64,000 nucleotides of DNA from Algoriphagus vanfongensis DSM 17529 (GTDB taxonomy: Bacteria; Bacteroidota; Bacteroidia; Cytophagales; Cyclobacteriaceae): assembly GCF_000429465.1 (NCBI RefSeq), contig NZ_AUBX01000001.1, positions 43,724 to 107,723 on the forward strand, given 5' to 3'. Below are positions 54,519 to 63,812 of the stretch, piece after piece (within the stretch, counting starts at the first letter, position 1; every line of letters begins with the position of its first letter). The translations under genes and the position numbers were made by a program. The notes below the pieces were generated by a model that made no database searches, was not told where the DNA came from, and saw only the letters and a list, made by a program, of their open reading frames with translations.

Positions 54519-54981
54519 ATCCCCTAATTCTGGTAAGCAGAAAAAATAGACCATACGAAACCTTCCTATTTCTACTAATGAATTTATAATATACCACCTC
54601 GGCGCCATTCGTGAGATGTAGTGGAAAATGGGTTCTATCTAACAACACATTGGGCAATGATTTATACTGCTCAAAAACTTGATCATTCTCCAAGACTACA
54701 ACGCGGTCAAATTGATAGAGTTTGTTGTGCTCTTCACTATCCTCATTTACCATAGGATAGAGTAAATTTCTCAAAGGTTCTTCCCAATTTGAAGGAAGAG
54801 GCCTCTTCCCCTTTATCCAATGCTCAATACTTTTTCCGGTAATCCCTAATTCCTGTCCCAATACAGAAATTCGAATTAAGTGCTTTTTAGAAAACAAAAA
54901 TTGTCGTAAAAGAGAATCAGCAATCATATCAACAGTAATCAATCTAGTAGTACTAAGGGCAATAATAACTAGTTCTATCAA
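54499..54981 (-). CDS. HTH-like protein, unknown function
   Basis: This is a 160-residue protein whose 3' end overlaps the transporter gene by 20 bases tail to tail. The first 20 residues are hydrophobic (IELVIIALSTTRLITVDMI), so the start may be Met19. Residues about 40-65 read RISVLGQELGITGKSIEHWI, followed by KGKRPLPSNWE, in keeping with a helix-turn-helix of the type found in XRE-like or DNA-binding helper proteins. The remainder has DRVVVLENDQVFEQYKSLPN. No family is clear. Confidence 0.5.
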   Translation of the reverse strand: MIELVIIALSTTRLITVDMIADSLLRQFLFSKKHLIRISVLGQELGITGKSIEHWIKGKRPLPSNWEEPLRNLLYPMVNEDSEEHNKLYQFDRVVVLENDQVFEQYKSLPNVLLDRTHFPLHLTNGAEVVYYKFISRNRKVSYGLFFLLTRIRGFNEMDI

Positions 54982-55309
54982 AAATCTTGTGATTCCCTTT
55001 TGAGTATCCTGTATCGGAAGAAAAAAGAATGAATACTACTCAAGCTGTATTTATAGCTTTGCAAACCGTGGTAGAGAGCTTTATGATATTCCCCGTTAAG
55101 AGATGGTAGTATAGGGTGACATAGTCACGAGCGCATTTTCCTCCATCCAATTCCCTGCCTCATCAAAGGTTAATATAGCTGATACGACATTTAAATATCT
55201 GTGCTAATATTCAGCATATTCCTAATTTTCAGCAGAAAACTACTTAAAGGTGTGTTTACAAGAAAGTCTACCTAAAACGAAAATTCAAATAACTTAGAGC
55301 TATTTGGTA
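54982..55309. other. Spacer with small hairpin
   Basis: About 330 bases without a gene. A perfect short dyad GTGAC-ATA-GTCAC occurs at 55116-55128. The left end holds the promoter of the minus-strand HTH gene. Confidence 0.4.
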
Positions 55310-56014
55310 TTAAAATTTATACCCTAGTGAAAAACCTATTGCAGAGTTTTTTAGCTTCTCTCCAGTATCAAAGTCTCCGTATTCATATTGAAGATTTGCA
55401 AGTCCGAAATCAGAATTGACTTGTAAGCTGTATTGTTGTTTAAATTCATACCCTAACAGAAAACCTACACCATAGTCCCAAGGTTTGCCATAATTATACA
55501 CACCCATATCTCCCACAGATCCATCAGAAGTAAAACTCACATCTCCCTCTTGTTGCGCAAGCATCATATCATCGTAGAGCAAATCTGATTCACTTTGCCA
55601 CTTCCCACCTAATCCATAACCTAGATAAGGCCCTACTCCTACCAAAAGCCTCCCATTTTCACTAAGTTGAGGTTTAAAAACTAGCTGTACAGGTATCACC
55701 AAATAAGACAAATTAACATTCAGTTCACTGTCATCCCCTGTAACTACTGGCCATACTTCTGTTCCTTTGAATCCCTTGCCTTGGTACATTAGAGAGGGTT
55801 GGATATAAACTTGATGGGAAACAGGTACATCCATAGTTACACCAAGTTGAATACGGGCAACTGGATCAGTATTCCTTGATGATCCATCAGCCTGTAAAAA
55901 TTCAGAATTGGTCATATTCATTCCTGCTCTCACTCCCCATTGGATTTGAGCCAAACTCAAATGGGAGAAAAACAAAGCCACTATCGTGATAGAGGTAAAT
56001 AAGTAACTTTTCAT
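55310..56014 (-). CDS. Outer-membrane beta-barrel protein (PorT-like)
   Basis: This is a 234-residue exported protein. ATG at 56014 starts a signal peptide (MKSYLFTSITIVALFFSHLS, then LAQ); ATG 56116 would add 34 residues that hide it. The barrel strands are clear: IQWGVRAGMNMTNSEF, ARIQLGVTMDVPVSHQVYIQ, LSYLVIPVQLVFKPQ, GRLLVGVGPYLGYGLGGKW, YGVGFLLGYEFKQQYSLQVN and FSLGYKF at the end with a final aromatic. This is the pattern of PorT/outer-membrane protein-fold proteins in Bacteroidota (type IX secretion in one case, others unknown). No operon partner. Confidence 0.8.
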   Translation of the reverse strand: MKSYLFTSITIVALFFSHLSLAQIQWGVRAGMNMTNSEFLQADGSSRNTDPVARIQLGVTMDVPVSHQVYIQPSLMYQGKGFKGTEVWPVVTGDDSELNVNLSYLVIPVQLVFKPQLSENGRLLVGVGPYLGYGLGGKWQSESDLLYDDMMLAQQEGDVSFTSDGSVGDMGVYNYGKPWDYGVGFLLGYEFKQQYSLQVNSDFGLANLQYEYGDFDTGEKLKNSAIGFSLGYKF

Positions 56015-56172
56015 AATTGGGACACATTTAGTATAGTCATGAGACAAGATCAGAGGTTGAAGGACAAGGTGTGTCGTCACCCCTCGACGCAAATATGTAA
56101 AACAAAATCTCCCCAAGTGGGACCATCATGAAATTTTGCTACCATTTGGTGATATAAATAATTGAATTTGAG

Positions 56173-56965
56173 GACTAATTCACAATTATTAAGTTAAAAC
56201 TGAAAGCCTATTAACAATCCTTTAGTTAAAAAGAACTAAGCCCTATTTCCCGCTATAGAAAGCATTCCTAGGTTTGAGAAATTCAAACTTTAAAACACTC
56301 ATTATGAAAGCTTTTCTAATCTCTCTATCTCTGCTATTCTTTCTTACTGTTCCTCTTGTAAGTCAAGGGCAAGACAACCCAAAAAAACCTACACACTGGG
56401 AGTAGGTAGCTCCATAGATGCAATGAATCATTTGTATGGCATTAATATCTCAAATGAATTCAATTGGAGGCTAGGCAAAAGGACATCTTTCAATGCCGGC
56501 ATTTCCTATTACCAATCTCTGGGTAGCTATGAGGAATCGAAGCTCGAACTAGGACAAAAAAATCAGGAACAATCATCAGGATTGTTTATTACTCCCTCCT
56601 TGAAATATGACCTGATCCAAAGACCATCTGGCTTTATCTTGTCAATTGCAGCCGGCCCATCTTTGCAGCTTGGAGGCGAGACTTTTCTTTTCAATCCTTA
56701 CTATGACGGGACATTGCCAGAAACCCAGGCATATGCCACCAATAAATATCAACGAATAGGTCTACACTTGGAATTGGAAGCGGAATGGAAATCAAAAAAT
56801 CCAAACATGAGAAACGCAGTGAGTCTTTCAGCATATGGAGCAAATAACGCCATGCCTTGGTATCTCCATGCTACGTATAAAATGAGATTCAAATTGGGGA
56901 AGTAAGCTTTCTTCCAAAGAAACGATTCGCAAGTTGACCAAACAAAAGCATACTCTAGCCAATTT
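56173..56965 (+). repeat. Direct duplication B, copy 2
   Basis: See 33707-34499. The upstream 130 bases differ at only one or two positions; the coding part lost one A in a homopolymer and has scattered substitutions near the signal peptide (residues FL/TV instead of FA/NV). Confidence 0.9.
56304..56905 (+). pseudogene. Frameshifted copy of the small outer-membrane protein gene
   Basis: From ATG 56304 the signal peptide is intact (MKAFLISLSLLFFLTVPLVS) but a run of 7 A's (56381-56387), where copy 1 has 8, shifts the frame and gives PTHWE then TAG at 56403-56405 (33 residues). The remaining 167 codons are open in the shifted frame from 56423 to 56905 and almost identical to copy 1 (YGINISNEFNWRLGKRTSFN onward). 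Either a pseudogene or a gene that can be switched on by slippage at the A-run. The start at 56423 lacks a signal peptide. Confidence 0.85.
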
Positions 56966-57056
56966 ATCTACTGCCTCAAAGGAGCAGTCAAGAAGTTGCT
57001 CTATTCATCATAAACTAAAGGATTTACTCTATAATTCAACGTATTCCATTAAAAAA

Positions 57057-57085
57057 AGGGCTGTCGTACTCGGAAAGACAGCCCT
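57057..57085 (-). terminator. Intrinsic terminator of the TIG-domain lipoprotein gene
   Basis: AGGGCTGTC (57057-57065) pairs with GACAGCCCT (57077-57085); on the minus strand the stem is followed by TTTTTT. It starts 23 bases after the stop at 57108. Confidence 0.88.
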
Positions 57086-57107
57086 CTGATAATCTCTTGA
57101 TTTTCAA

Positions 57108-59240
57108 TCAAAATTTAACTCGATAGATCCCTCCAGCACCAGGAGACAATTCCTCACCTGTGCTTGGATGAATCGGAGATTGTAGCAAGATGTAAACATC
57201 CCCATGTTTGTCTACCGCAAAGCTCTTGTAAGCACTCTCCTGTGATCTGATATAATAGGTATTCCCGTTAAATTGAAAAGTTTGCTTGATTGAAAACTCT
57301 CCCATTTTTTGAAAATTACCGTTTCCATTGCTTTGCATTCCAAGATTATAGTGAAGCTTGGGATAGCTTGTGGCTCCAACATTAGCACCATCTTTAGCAG
57401 TTGCAGCCAGTACATAGAAATTAGAATTGCGATAATCCATTCCAATCAGCCTGGTGTAGGTATCAAACTGGATGGGTTTGAGCTGGTCCGTCCAGCTGAT
57501 AAAGTCACTGATGGTCTCACCATCCCCATCGATATATTTCGAATCATGTATTGTTCTTTTGGTTACATAGCGGTATTTGTTCCCTCCCATTCCCAATAAG
57601 AAAGTAAAATTCCCCGCATCTTCATGAAGGATTTTTCTGTCGGTGAAATTCAGATCATAGCTAACTAGAGTATAGCCTGGGCCTGGAGAAATGAATTCTG
57701 GTAAATAAATCCTATTGTTATCGCCAACAAACATTCCATAGGGATCTGCACCATTACTTATTTTATGGTCACCAAGCATTTCTGGAGTATTGGTAGAAAG
57801 ATTCAATCTAAAACCATTTTTCACCTCGCTGATCATAAAGGTTGGGTTTTTCAATCCATACAAGACATCTCCCTTAGGGTACAAGGCCATCGGAAGGGTC
57901 AAAAAATTATACATGTTCAAATCATTTTTATAAATATCACTTTCTTGACCTGCAAGCTTGGTAACTGCATTTGTAGAAAGATCTATCTTTAAAAGTGCAC
58001 TTGCAGTGACTGCATAGAGGACATTTTTATCCGGATCAATTTGAATATTCCAAATAGCACCATAGTCGTTGCCATTGCTCAATACTTCTTCAAAGACCAG
58101 ATTACCACTGACTACCTCAAAAATCTGATCCACTGGAAGCCCTTGCGAGGGTGGTGTTTCCACTATCTTCAATTCAGGACCTTCAACAGGTGCTTTCCCT
58201 TTTCGAGCCACATTTATTTTCGAGGTCTTAGCTCCTTCTGGAACTTTTACAGTAAGTGAAGTCAACGTAGCGGAAAGAATTTCCATGAGTTGATCTCCAA
58301 TTTTCACCTCCAACAAGTCCTTATTTAAATCAAAATGATTGCCCGTAAGAACTAGCTCCTCTCCGACTCTTGCCGATTCTTTGCTGATGGCACTAATGAT
58401 AGGCTCGTAATAGTATATGTCACTTTCAGCAGTTGAGCCCAAGACAGTCAATAATAATTTACCATGCTCCCCGCCTTCCGGCATGCTGATTTTGATCTCA
58501 GTTGCTGTGGATGAAAGAACTTCTATACCCAAGTCATTTAATTTCACTGAATTCTCAGTCTTAAGACCGCTGAAGCCTGTTCCCTTGAGTACTACTTCTG
58601 TACCAGCTCTACCATAATTAGGAGAAATACTTGCTATAGACAGCGTAGAAGTAGGATTATTGATCTGCGATCTAGACTTAGTATTCTTCTTATAATCAGC
58701 TACATTGAATGTACCCTTTGAGGTGAAATTGTTCCCATCTGTTCCTTTGAAAACCAAATTCCAACTCACAGTTATATTAGCTCCATCGACTTTAATTTCA
58801 AGTGATCCTGCAACAGCAAAAAATGTATTTGATCCGCTGGAATACTTGACAAAACTTGGAATACTGGCACTTGTTTTTTTGTTTTCTGACCCACTGGATT
58901 CTTTTGCCTCCAATCTAAGTCCATCAGAAGAATACCCCATCACAGCAGGAAAAACCTGAGTAAGATTAACTGTCCCTTGTTTTACTTCATCAATAAAGAA
59001 GACCAGTTTTTCACTATTGGGGAGCTGGGAACTGACTTCCAATGACCCTGTGTCATCTCCTTCATCCTGAAAAAAAATCGGAAGAATTGAATTTGAATTA
59101 ATATTCAAGTTCTTGCTGTTGATTTCACCCTTCAAATCGGTTTCGAAATCCTCAATCGGCTGTTGAGAACCTGGGTCATCCCCACATGAACTTAAAAATA
59201 ACAGCGTCAAAATAAAGCTCACTAAAAGATGTCGTTTCAT
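57108..59240 (-). CDS. Lipoprotein with IPT/TIG domains and a C-terminal propeller-like region
   Basis: This is a 710-residue lipoprotein: signal and lipobox LLFLSSC (Cys19) followed by GDDPGSQQPIEDFE. Residues about 200-290 and 290-365 are two TIG domains (SIASISPNYGRAGTEVVLKG; ISKESARVGEELVLTGNHFD), the immunoglobulin-like folds common in surface proteins that bind carbohydrate in Bacteroidota. The C-terminal 320 residues contain repeats such as NVLYAVTASALLKIDLSTNA and GDVLYGLKNPTFM, like an NHL/YncE-type propeller. It may be a surface glycan-binding protein, but no SusCD lies nearby. Monocistronic with a strong terminator. Confidence 0.85.
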   Translation of the reverse strand: MKRHLLVSFILTLLFLSSCGDDPGSQQPIEDFETDLKGEINSKNLNINSNSILPIFFQDEGDDTGSLEVSSQLPNSEKLVFFIDEVKQGTVNLTQVFPAVMGYSSDGLRLEAKESSGSENKKTSASIPSFVKYSSGSNTFFAVAGSLEIKVDGANITVSWNLVFKGTDGNNFTSKGTFNVADYKKNTKSRSQINNPTSTLSIASISPNYGRAGTEVVLKGTGFSGLKTENSVKLNDLGIEVLSSTATEIKISMPEGGEHGKLLLTVLGSTAESDIYYYEPIISAISKESARVGEELVLTGNHFDLNKDLLEVKIGDQLMEILSATLTSLTVKVPEGAKTSKINVARKGKAPVEGPELKIVETPPSQGLPVDQIFEVVSGNLVFEEVLSNGNDYGAIWNIQIDPDKNVLYAVTASALLKIDLSTNAVTKLAGQESDIYKNDLNMYNFLTLPMALYPKGDVLYGLKNPTFMISEVKNGFRLNLSTNTPEMLGDHKISNGADPYGMFVGDNNRIYLPEFISPGPGYTLVSYDLNFTDRKILHEDAGNFTFLLGMGGNKYRYVTKRTIHDSKYIDGDGETISDFISWTDQLKPIQFDTYTRLIGMDYRNSNFYVLAATAKDGANVGATSYPKLHYNLGMQSNGNGNFQKMGEFSIKQTFQFNGNTYYIRSQESAYKSFAVDKHGDVYILLQSPIHPSTGEELSPGAGGIYRVKF

Positions 59241-59983
59241 AGTACTATATTTTTTGAGTTAACCTATAAGGACAGGACCTAATAGATTCCAAAAATATTC
59301 ATCCACTATTCTCTAAAACATACGACATTTGCCCTACTTTTATCGACATTGGTAGCGTTTGAAATTCATAAAATCATTTACGCCTTTTTTAAGAAGTAGA
59401 AGTAAAAATCACATAGGACTAAACAGTCTTTTACCATATTGCCTTATTGAAAAAAATTTAAAAGTTCCACTTTTATAATTAGATCAATTGGACGGTAAAC
59501 AAACAAATAGAAAACCCTTTCATTTCATAGGTATTTCTTCCAAACAACCCGAAGTCAGATGCCACCTTCACCTAGAAATCGACAATAAAAGAAATATTAA
59601 TAAATTCAAGAATATGCAAGGTTAAAGCTTATAAATTGACTTTTTGGGAGTAAAAAAAAATAAACAGAAATCGCAAAATACATTTTAATCATCATGTAAT
59701 ACATATTATTGCACTTCACCTTTTCACATCATATAAGTGGCGCCACGTATATTTATATTATCGATTTTATTCTATTTTATTTGAATTAAATTAGCAAAAA
59801 TCAAGAAGGAGATACGCGAGATAGAATTGAAATTTATTTGTATCAAAAATTTCAATTTCCATTAAACACAAATAGGGCAATTCGAAAATTAGATATAGCT
59901 CACAAGCTAAAATAGGGACTATTAGCTCCTATAAAAGCAGAAATATCCTCCAATTCAGTTGCCACTAAAACATAAATTAGGCC
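59241..59983. other. AT-rich 740-base intergenic region between divergent genes
   Basis: No gene seen. The only feature is a 10-bp palindrome GTGGCGCCAC (59737-59746) in ATAA...GTAT context, unusual in this AT-rich stretch and 240 bases before the kinase ATG; it could be an operator. The region carries promoters for both flanking genes. Confidence 0.45.
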
Positions 59984-62362
59984 ATGTCAAATGCCCAACT
60001 AAACCAGGAGTTGATTGAAAAATACAACCTGCTGGACACTCCTAACGAAGTTAAATTTGATCAGATTACACAGCAAATTGCAGAAAAGACGGGATGTAGG
60101 GCATCAGCTATTGCGATTGTCACCTCTAAAAGGGTGTGGTTCAAATCAAGGTATGGACTATTGTCAGATGAAGAAAGCATCCATCAGTCTTTGGCTCGAG
60201 AACTTGTATTTAGCCAACGACCCCATCTTATTGTAGAAAATTTCAGTAGAGACGATAGATATCGTTTACATTATTACCATACTATCCTGTCCTATGAATT
60301 TTTTGCAGCTGTTCCTATCCTGCTCGAAAATCATACACGAATTGGAGCGATATGTGTGTTTGATTTCTCTCCAAAAAAAATCACACCCGACAAGATCTAT
60401 CTATTAGAGCAGTATGCAAATCTGGCCTCAACCTTTTTCCAAACTGGAAAAAATATTTTACGATCGCTTCATACCTCTCCTCAAACCAAAGAATCAAACA
60501 TCATTAAAATGACTTCCAATGTAGGGGATTTCGGAGGGTTTCATGTAGACACAAAAGAAAACAAACTTGATTGGAATATTCTTAACAATAGAATCTTCAA
60601 TCTTAAGCCTGATTGGGTTCCTCAGTTTAATGATATAGTCAATCCCGATTTTACCAAGCATTTGAGAGCAAATGACGGAGTGTATAATATTTTTAAAGAC
60701 ATTCAGGTGCTTATTAGTAATCAGGATATCAGTCAATACTCACATTTATACACTTTGAATTTTGGCCTACCCATGATCATGCATATCAATATGATCTATC
60801 ACAGAAATGGAAATGATATCTACGTAGTATTTAAAAATGAAAGCCGATTTTTAGATCTTGCCAAAAAGGATAGTATAAAGAAAACTTTCTTACAGGAAAT
60901 TGAGTCGATTTCAAAAGTTGGTGGATGGGAATTTGAGGTTTCAACCAAGAGAGTGCAGTTTTCAGTTAACGCTATTCGAATTTTAAATATTCCCGCTGCC
61001 CAAAGCCCAATAGATTCTCTACCCTTAAAGGCCAGAATTCCAAATTTCAGTGTACTTAAAAACAGAATCTGGACAACGATTCAAAGCGCAGAAGAATATG
61101 TGGGAGATCATAGCTATTATAATGGGCCCATAAATGCAGGAAAAACACTAAGAATTAAGTGTAAGCCGATATTTGAAAACAACCATTTACAACGAATTGT
61201 CGGCACTATTCAAGATGTTACCGAAGACAAAGCTAAACTTGATCTACTTTCAATAGTTAAAACTTCCACCGAAAAGCAGGTTGATTTTTATAAAACCTTG
61301 GTGAACAACAATAATATCTTAATATTTCAATTAAATAATAAGGGGGAATTACTCTATTCAAATGAACCTTTTAAAATTTACTTTGGTGAGAGTAAAGAAG
61401 TCTCCACTTTATTTAGGAATGATAAAGAAGAAAAGCACCCAAATGACAACCTGTCTAAAATCAGGGAAGTAATTTCACAGTGCTTGCAAAGCCCTGGAAA
61501 ATCTTTTCCTTTAACGATAGAACTCCCCCATACCTCGGGCAAAAATTCTATAACTACTTGGGATTGCTGTACAATAGGCAATACATTCAGTGAGGTTCCT
61601 GATATTCTTTTGATAGGGATGGATATCACTCAGATTGAGGAAAACAAGGTCAATCTCTTAAAATTAGTTGACAAAGTCACTTTGCAAAACGAACGGTCAC
61701 TCGAATTCGCCAATATTATCAATCATCACGTCAGATCACAAGTAGCTAACTTTCAGGGACTTTTGCAATTGATGGAATTAATGAATTCACCCACAGAAAA
61801 AATGGAGTATTTTTCTCATCTGAAGACAACTGCCAAAAACCTTCTCGAAATAACTGATATAGTCTCATCTGTACTTTACTATCAAAATAAGACCCAACTT
61901 GCCTTAGAAGATGTGAATATCGAAAAACTGTGCGATACGATTATCTCTAACTTTTGGAGAGACCTTATATCATTACCCATTGCTATCGATTTACAAATCC
62001 CTACTGGCTTTTCTGTAAGGACGGTGGAAAAATATCTTTATGAGATTTTAGAAGAACTTATAAGAAATGCAATAAAATTCAAAAAACACAATGCCAAGCT
62101 TACTATTTCAATAGAAGCAAAAAAGAAAGAAAAATCGAGCATATTAATAGTTCGTGATAACGGCCGAGGTATTAACATGGAGCTATACAAGGATAGACTA
62201 TTCAAACTCTATGACACCTTAACATATTCTCAACAACACAGAGGCATTGGTCTCTACATGGTGCGTGTAAAAGTCAGTGCGCTTGGAGGCACTATTTCTG
62301 CGGAATCAAAACTCAATGAAGGAACTACCTTTTTTATAGAATTACCCGATGCAAACGATTAG
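59984..62362 (+). CDS. GAF/PAS sensor histidine kinase (soluble)
   Basis: This is a 792-residue cytoplasmic kinase without membrane segments. GAF domain at about 15-155 (DTPNEVKFDQITQQIAEKTG, FEFFAAVPILLENHTRIGA-like block, LLEQYANLASTF). Two or three PAS-like modules follow (about 180-290, 300-405 with LRIKCKPIFENNHLQRIVGT, IQDVTEDK, and 425-545). The dimerisation helix has His in INHHVRSQVANFQGLL, near residue 580, like the NHxLR box of Bacteroidota PAS kinases. The ATPase has EELIRNAIKFKKHN, VRDNGRGINME and HRGIGLYMVR. It overlaps the response regulator gene by 14 bases. The signal is unknown; no output domain is encoded in the pair. Confidence 0.92.
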   Translation: MSNAQLNQELIEKYNLLDTPNEVKFDQITQQIAEKTGCRASAIAIVTSKRVWFKSRYGLLSDEESIHQSLARELVFSQRPHLIVENFSRDDRYRLHYYHTILSYEFFAAVPILLENHTRIGAICVFDFSPKKITPDKIYLLEQYANLASTFFQTGKNILRSLHTSPQTKESNIIKMTSNVGDFGGFHVDTKENKLDWNILNNRIFNLKPDWVPQFNDIVNPDFTKHLRANDGVYNIFKDIQVLISNQDISQYSHLYTLNFGLPMIMHINMIYHRNGNDIYVVFKNESRFLDLAKKDSIKKTFLQEIESISKVGGWEFEVSTKRVQFSVNAIRILNIPAAQSPIDSLPLKARIPNFSVLKNRIWTTIQSAEEYVGDHSYYNGPINAGKTLRIKCKPIFENNHLQRIVGTIQDVTEDKAKLDLLSIVKTSTEKQVDFYKTLVNNNNILIFQLNNKGELLYSNEPFKIYFGESKEVSTLFRNDKEEKHPNDNLSKIREVISQCLQSPGKSFPLTIELPHTSGKNSITTWDCCTIGNTFSEVPDILLIGMDITQIEENKVNLLKLVDKVTLQNERSLEFANIINHHVRSQVANFQGLLQLMELMNSPTEKMEYFSHLKTTAKNLLEITDIVSSVLYYQNKTQLALEDVNIEKLCDTIISNFWRDLISLPIAIDLQIPTGFSVRTVEKYLYEILEELIRNAIKFKKHNAKLTISIEAKKKEKSSILIVRDNGRGINMELYKDRLFKLYDTLTYSQQHRGIGLYMVRVKVSALGGTISAESKLNEGTTFFIELPDAND

Positions 62363-62771
62363 ATTGATGATTGTGGATGATGATAAATTGTGTCTTTTAA
62401 TAGCTAGCAAATTACTACAAGCTCATCCACTCACAAAGAATTATACCATAGAATTATTTGAAGATCCACAAGAGGGCTTAGACTTCGTCAAAACCTTTCT
62501 CCATAGCTCAAGTGAAAATTCTTTGATTGAAACCCTATTTATCCTTTTAGATATTAGCATGCCAGTTATAGATGGCTGGGTATTTTTAGAAGAACTCGAT
62601 AAAATTGATCCTCACGAGAAAATTAAAGTGTTTATGCACAGTTCATCCGTAGGGGAATCCGATCTGAACAAGGCAGCCAGCTTTAGACGCGTTGTCTATT
62701 ATTTCAACAAACCTCTCTCTTCCCAGAAATTGGTTCATTTACATTCTCTGATAAGTGATTTAACCAAGTAA
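62349..62771 (+). CDS. Single-domain response regulator
   Basis: This is a 140-residue receiver-only protein. Acidic pocket VDDDK (residues 9-12), phospho-acceptor Asp in LLDISMPVIDGW (about residue 67), Ser in MHSSSV and Lys in YFNKPLSSQKL, all as in CheY-like proteins. With no output domain it would act through protein contact, for instance in a phosphorelay from the kinase encoded just upstream; the target is not in this window. Translationally coupled to the kinase by a 14-base overlap. Confidence 0.93.
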   Translation: MQTIRLMIVDDDKLCLLIASKLLQAHPLTKNYTIELFEDPQEGLDFVKTFLHSSSENSLIETLFILLDISMPVIDGWVFLEELDKIDPHEKIKVFMHSSSVGESDLNKAASFRRVVYYFNKPLSSQKLVHLHSLISDLTK

Positions 62772-63040
62772 AAACATCTACAAAAGCCAAAATCGAATTT
62801 CTAAGAAAAATGCAGAATTATTCTCATTTCCTTCATTTAGAAAAAACTGGAGAAATTGATTGACTAATACATCCAGACTCCTTCACTGCCCCTCAGAAAA
62901 AGGAATCTTAGGGAAGTGGAGTGCTACCGTCTTTTAATATGATCAGAGGAAAAATTGGTTACTTTTTAATCCTAAGAATCACCATTCTTTGATTCTGGTT
63001 AATATACGGCGGTCCATCTGCCCACCATTCAACAAAAATC

Positions 63041-63229
63041 ATGGAGGGACTCTACCTTCAACTGATATCAGAAGGTCAAGAAACCTGTCATGAATATGTG
63101 ATTTCTTTAATCAGAGAAATCAACTTTAATTCAACTGATGCCTACCGCTGTGCTTTGGGACAAATCCATGAGATACTATTCTCTATTGAATGCCATCTTG
63201 AAAGCGACAAAGCCTATGGCTTTGGCTAA
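63041..63229 (+). CDS. Small ORF, unknown
   Basis: This is a 62-codon frame from ATG 63041 with a reasonable composition (LYLQLISEGQETCHEYVISL; YRCALGQIHEILFSIECHLE), helical and with three cysteines. No family or partner recognised. It may be a remnant or a real small gene. The 270 bases before it and 260 after it hold nothing else I can support. Confidence 0.3.
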   Translation: MEGLYLQLISEGQETCHEYVISLIREINFNSTDAYRCALGQIHEILFSIECHLESDKAYGFG

Positions 63230-63489
63230 ATCAACACCCTGATCAATCAAGAGCTATTCAACTTTAGATAATCCAGGTAAACACAGCGATTTTAGCTGGC
63301 CTAGTAAAAAAATCCAAAAACTCCTTAAGCAGCCAACACGCACGGCAGGTTCCGAGCTTTCTGTTTTCATTGAATTAAATAGCAGTAATTTGTGTCAATT
63401 TATGACCCAAATACTGCTATCATTTAAGTTTCCACGGCTATGGAAATTCAGGATGAAACGCCATCTTTGCACCTACTAAGTTTTTATCA

Positions 63490-63783
63490 ATGAAGCGGCT
63501 GAGAGTATTGTGTAGTCAAAAAATCACTGGATTAAACCATAAGACTGAAATCACCCAAATTGGTGGAGTCAATGGTTCTGGGGAAAAATGGAAGGTATCC
63601 GAAAAAGAAGCCATAGCCGGAATACAGACTGGGCTCTTTGAATTCTATATAGTCGAAAATTTCAAGGATGTCCCAGTCAGCATCAAGGAAGAAATCGTCG
63701 AAGGCCAAGCTAAAAAACAACTTGTAGCAACTGGACTAGGATTCCTTCACAACCTATTGGAGGACTTGCCTGATTGTCCTTAG
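63490..63783 (+). CDS. DUF3892-family protein
   Basis: This is a 97-residue protein matching DUF3892 in layout: an early Cys (VLCSQKITG), IGGVNGSGEKWKVSEKEAIA, an aromatic pair in FEFYIVENFKDVPVSI, and the ending FLHNLLEDLPDCP that recalls the NNLL-x-LP-x-C close of the family. Function is unknown; the fold is a small alpha+beta. It appears monocistronic. The minus-strand gene at the right edge ends 30 bases away, tail to tail. Confidence 0.75.
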   Translation: MKRLRVLCSQKITGLNHKTEITQIGGVNGSGEKWKVSEKEAIAGIQTGLFEFYIVENFKDVPVSIKEEIVEGQAKKQLVATGLGFLHNLLEDLPDCP

Positions 63784-63812
63784 CAAAATAGGAACTAGCG
63801 TTTATTGTGGAG

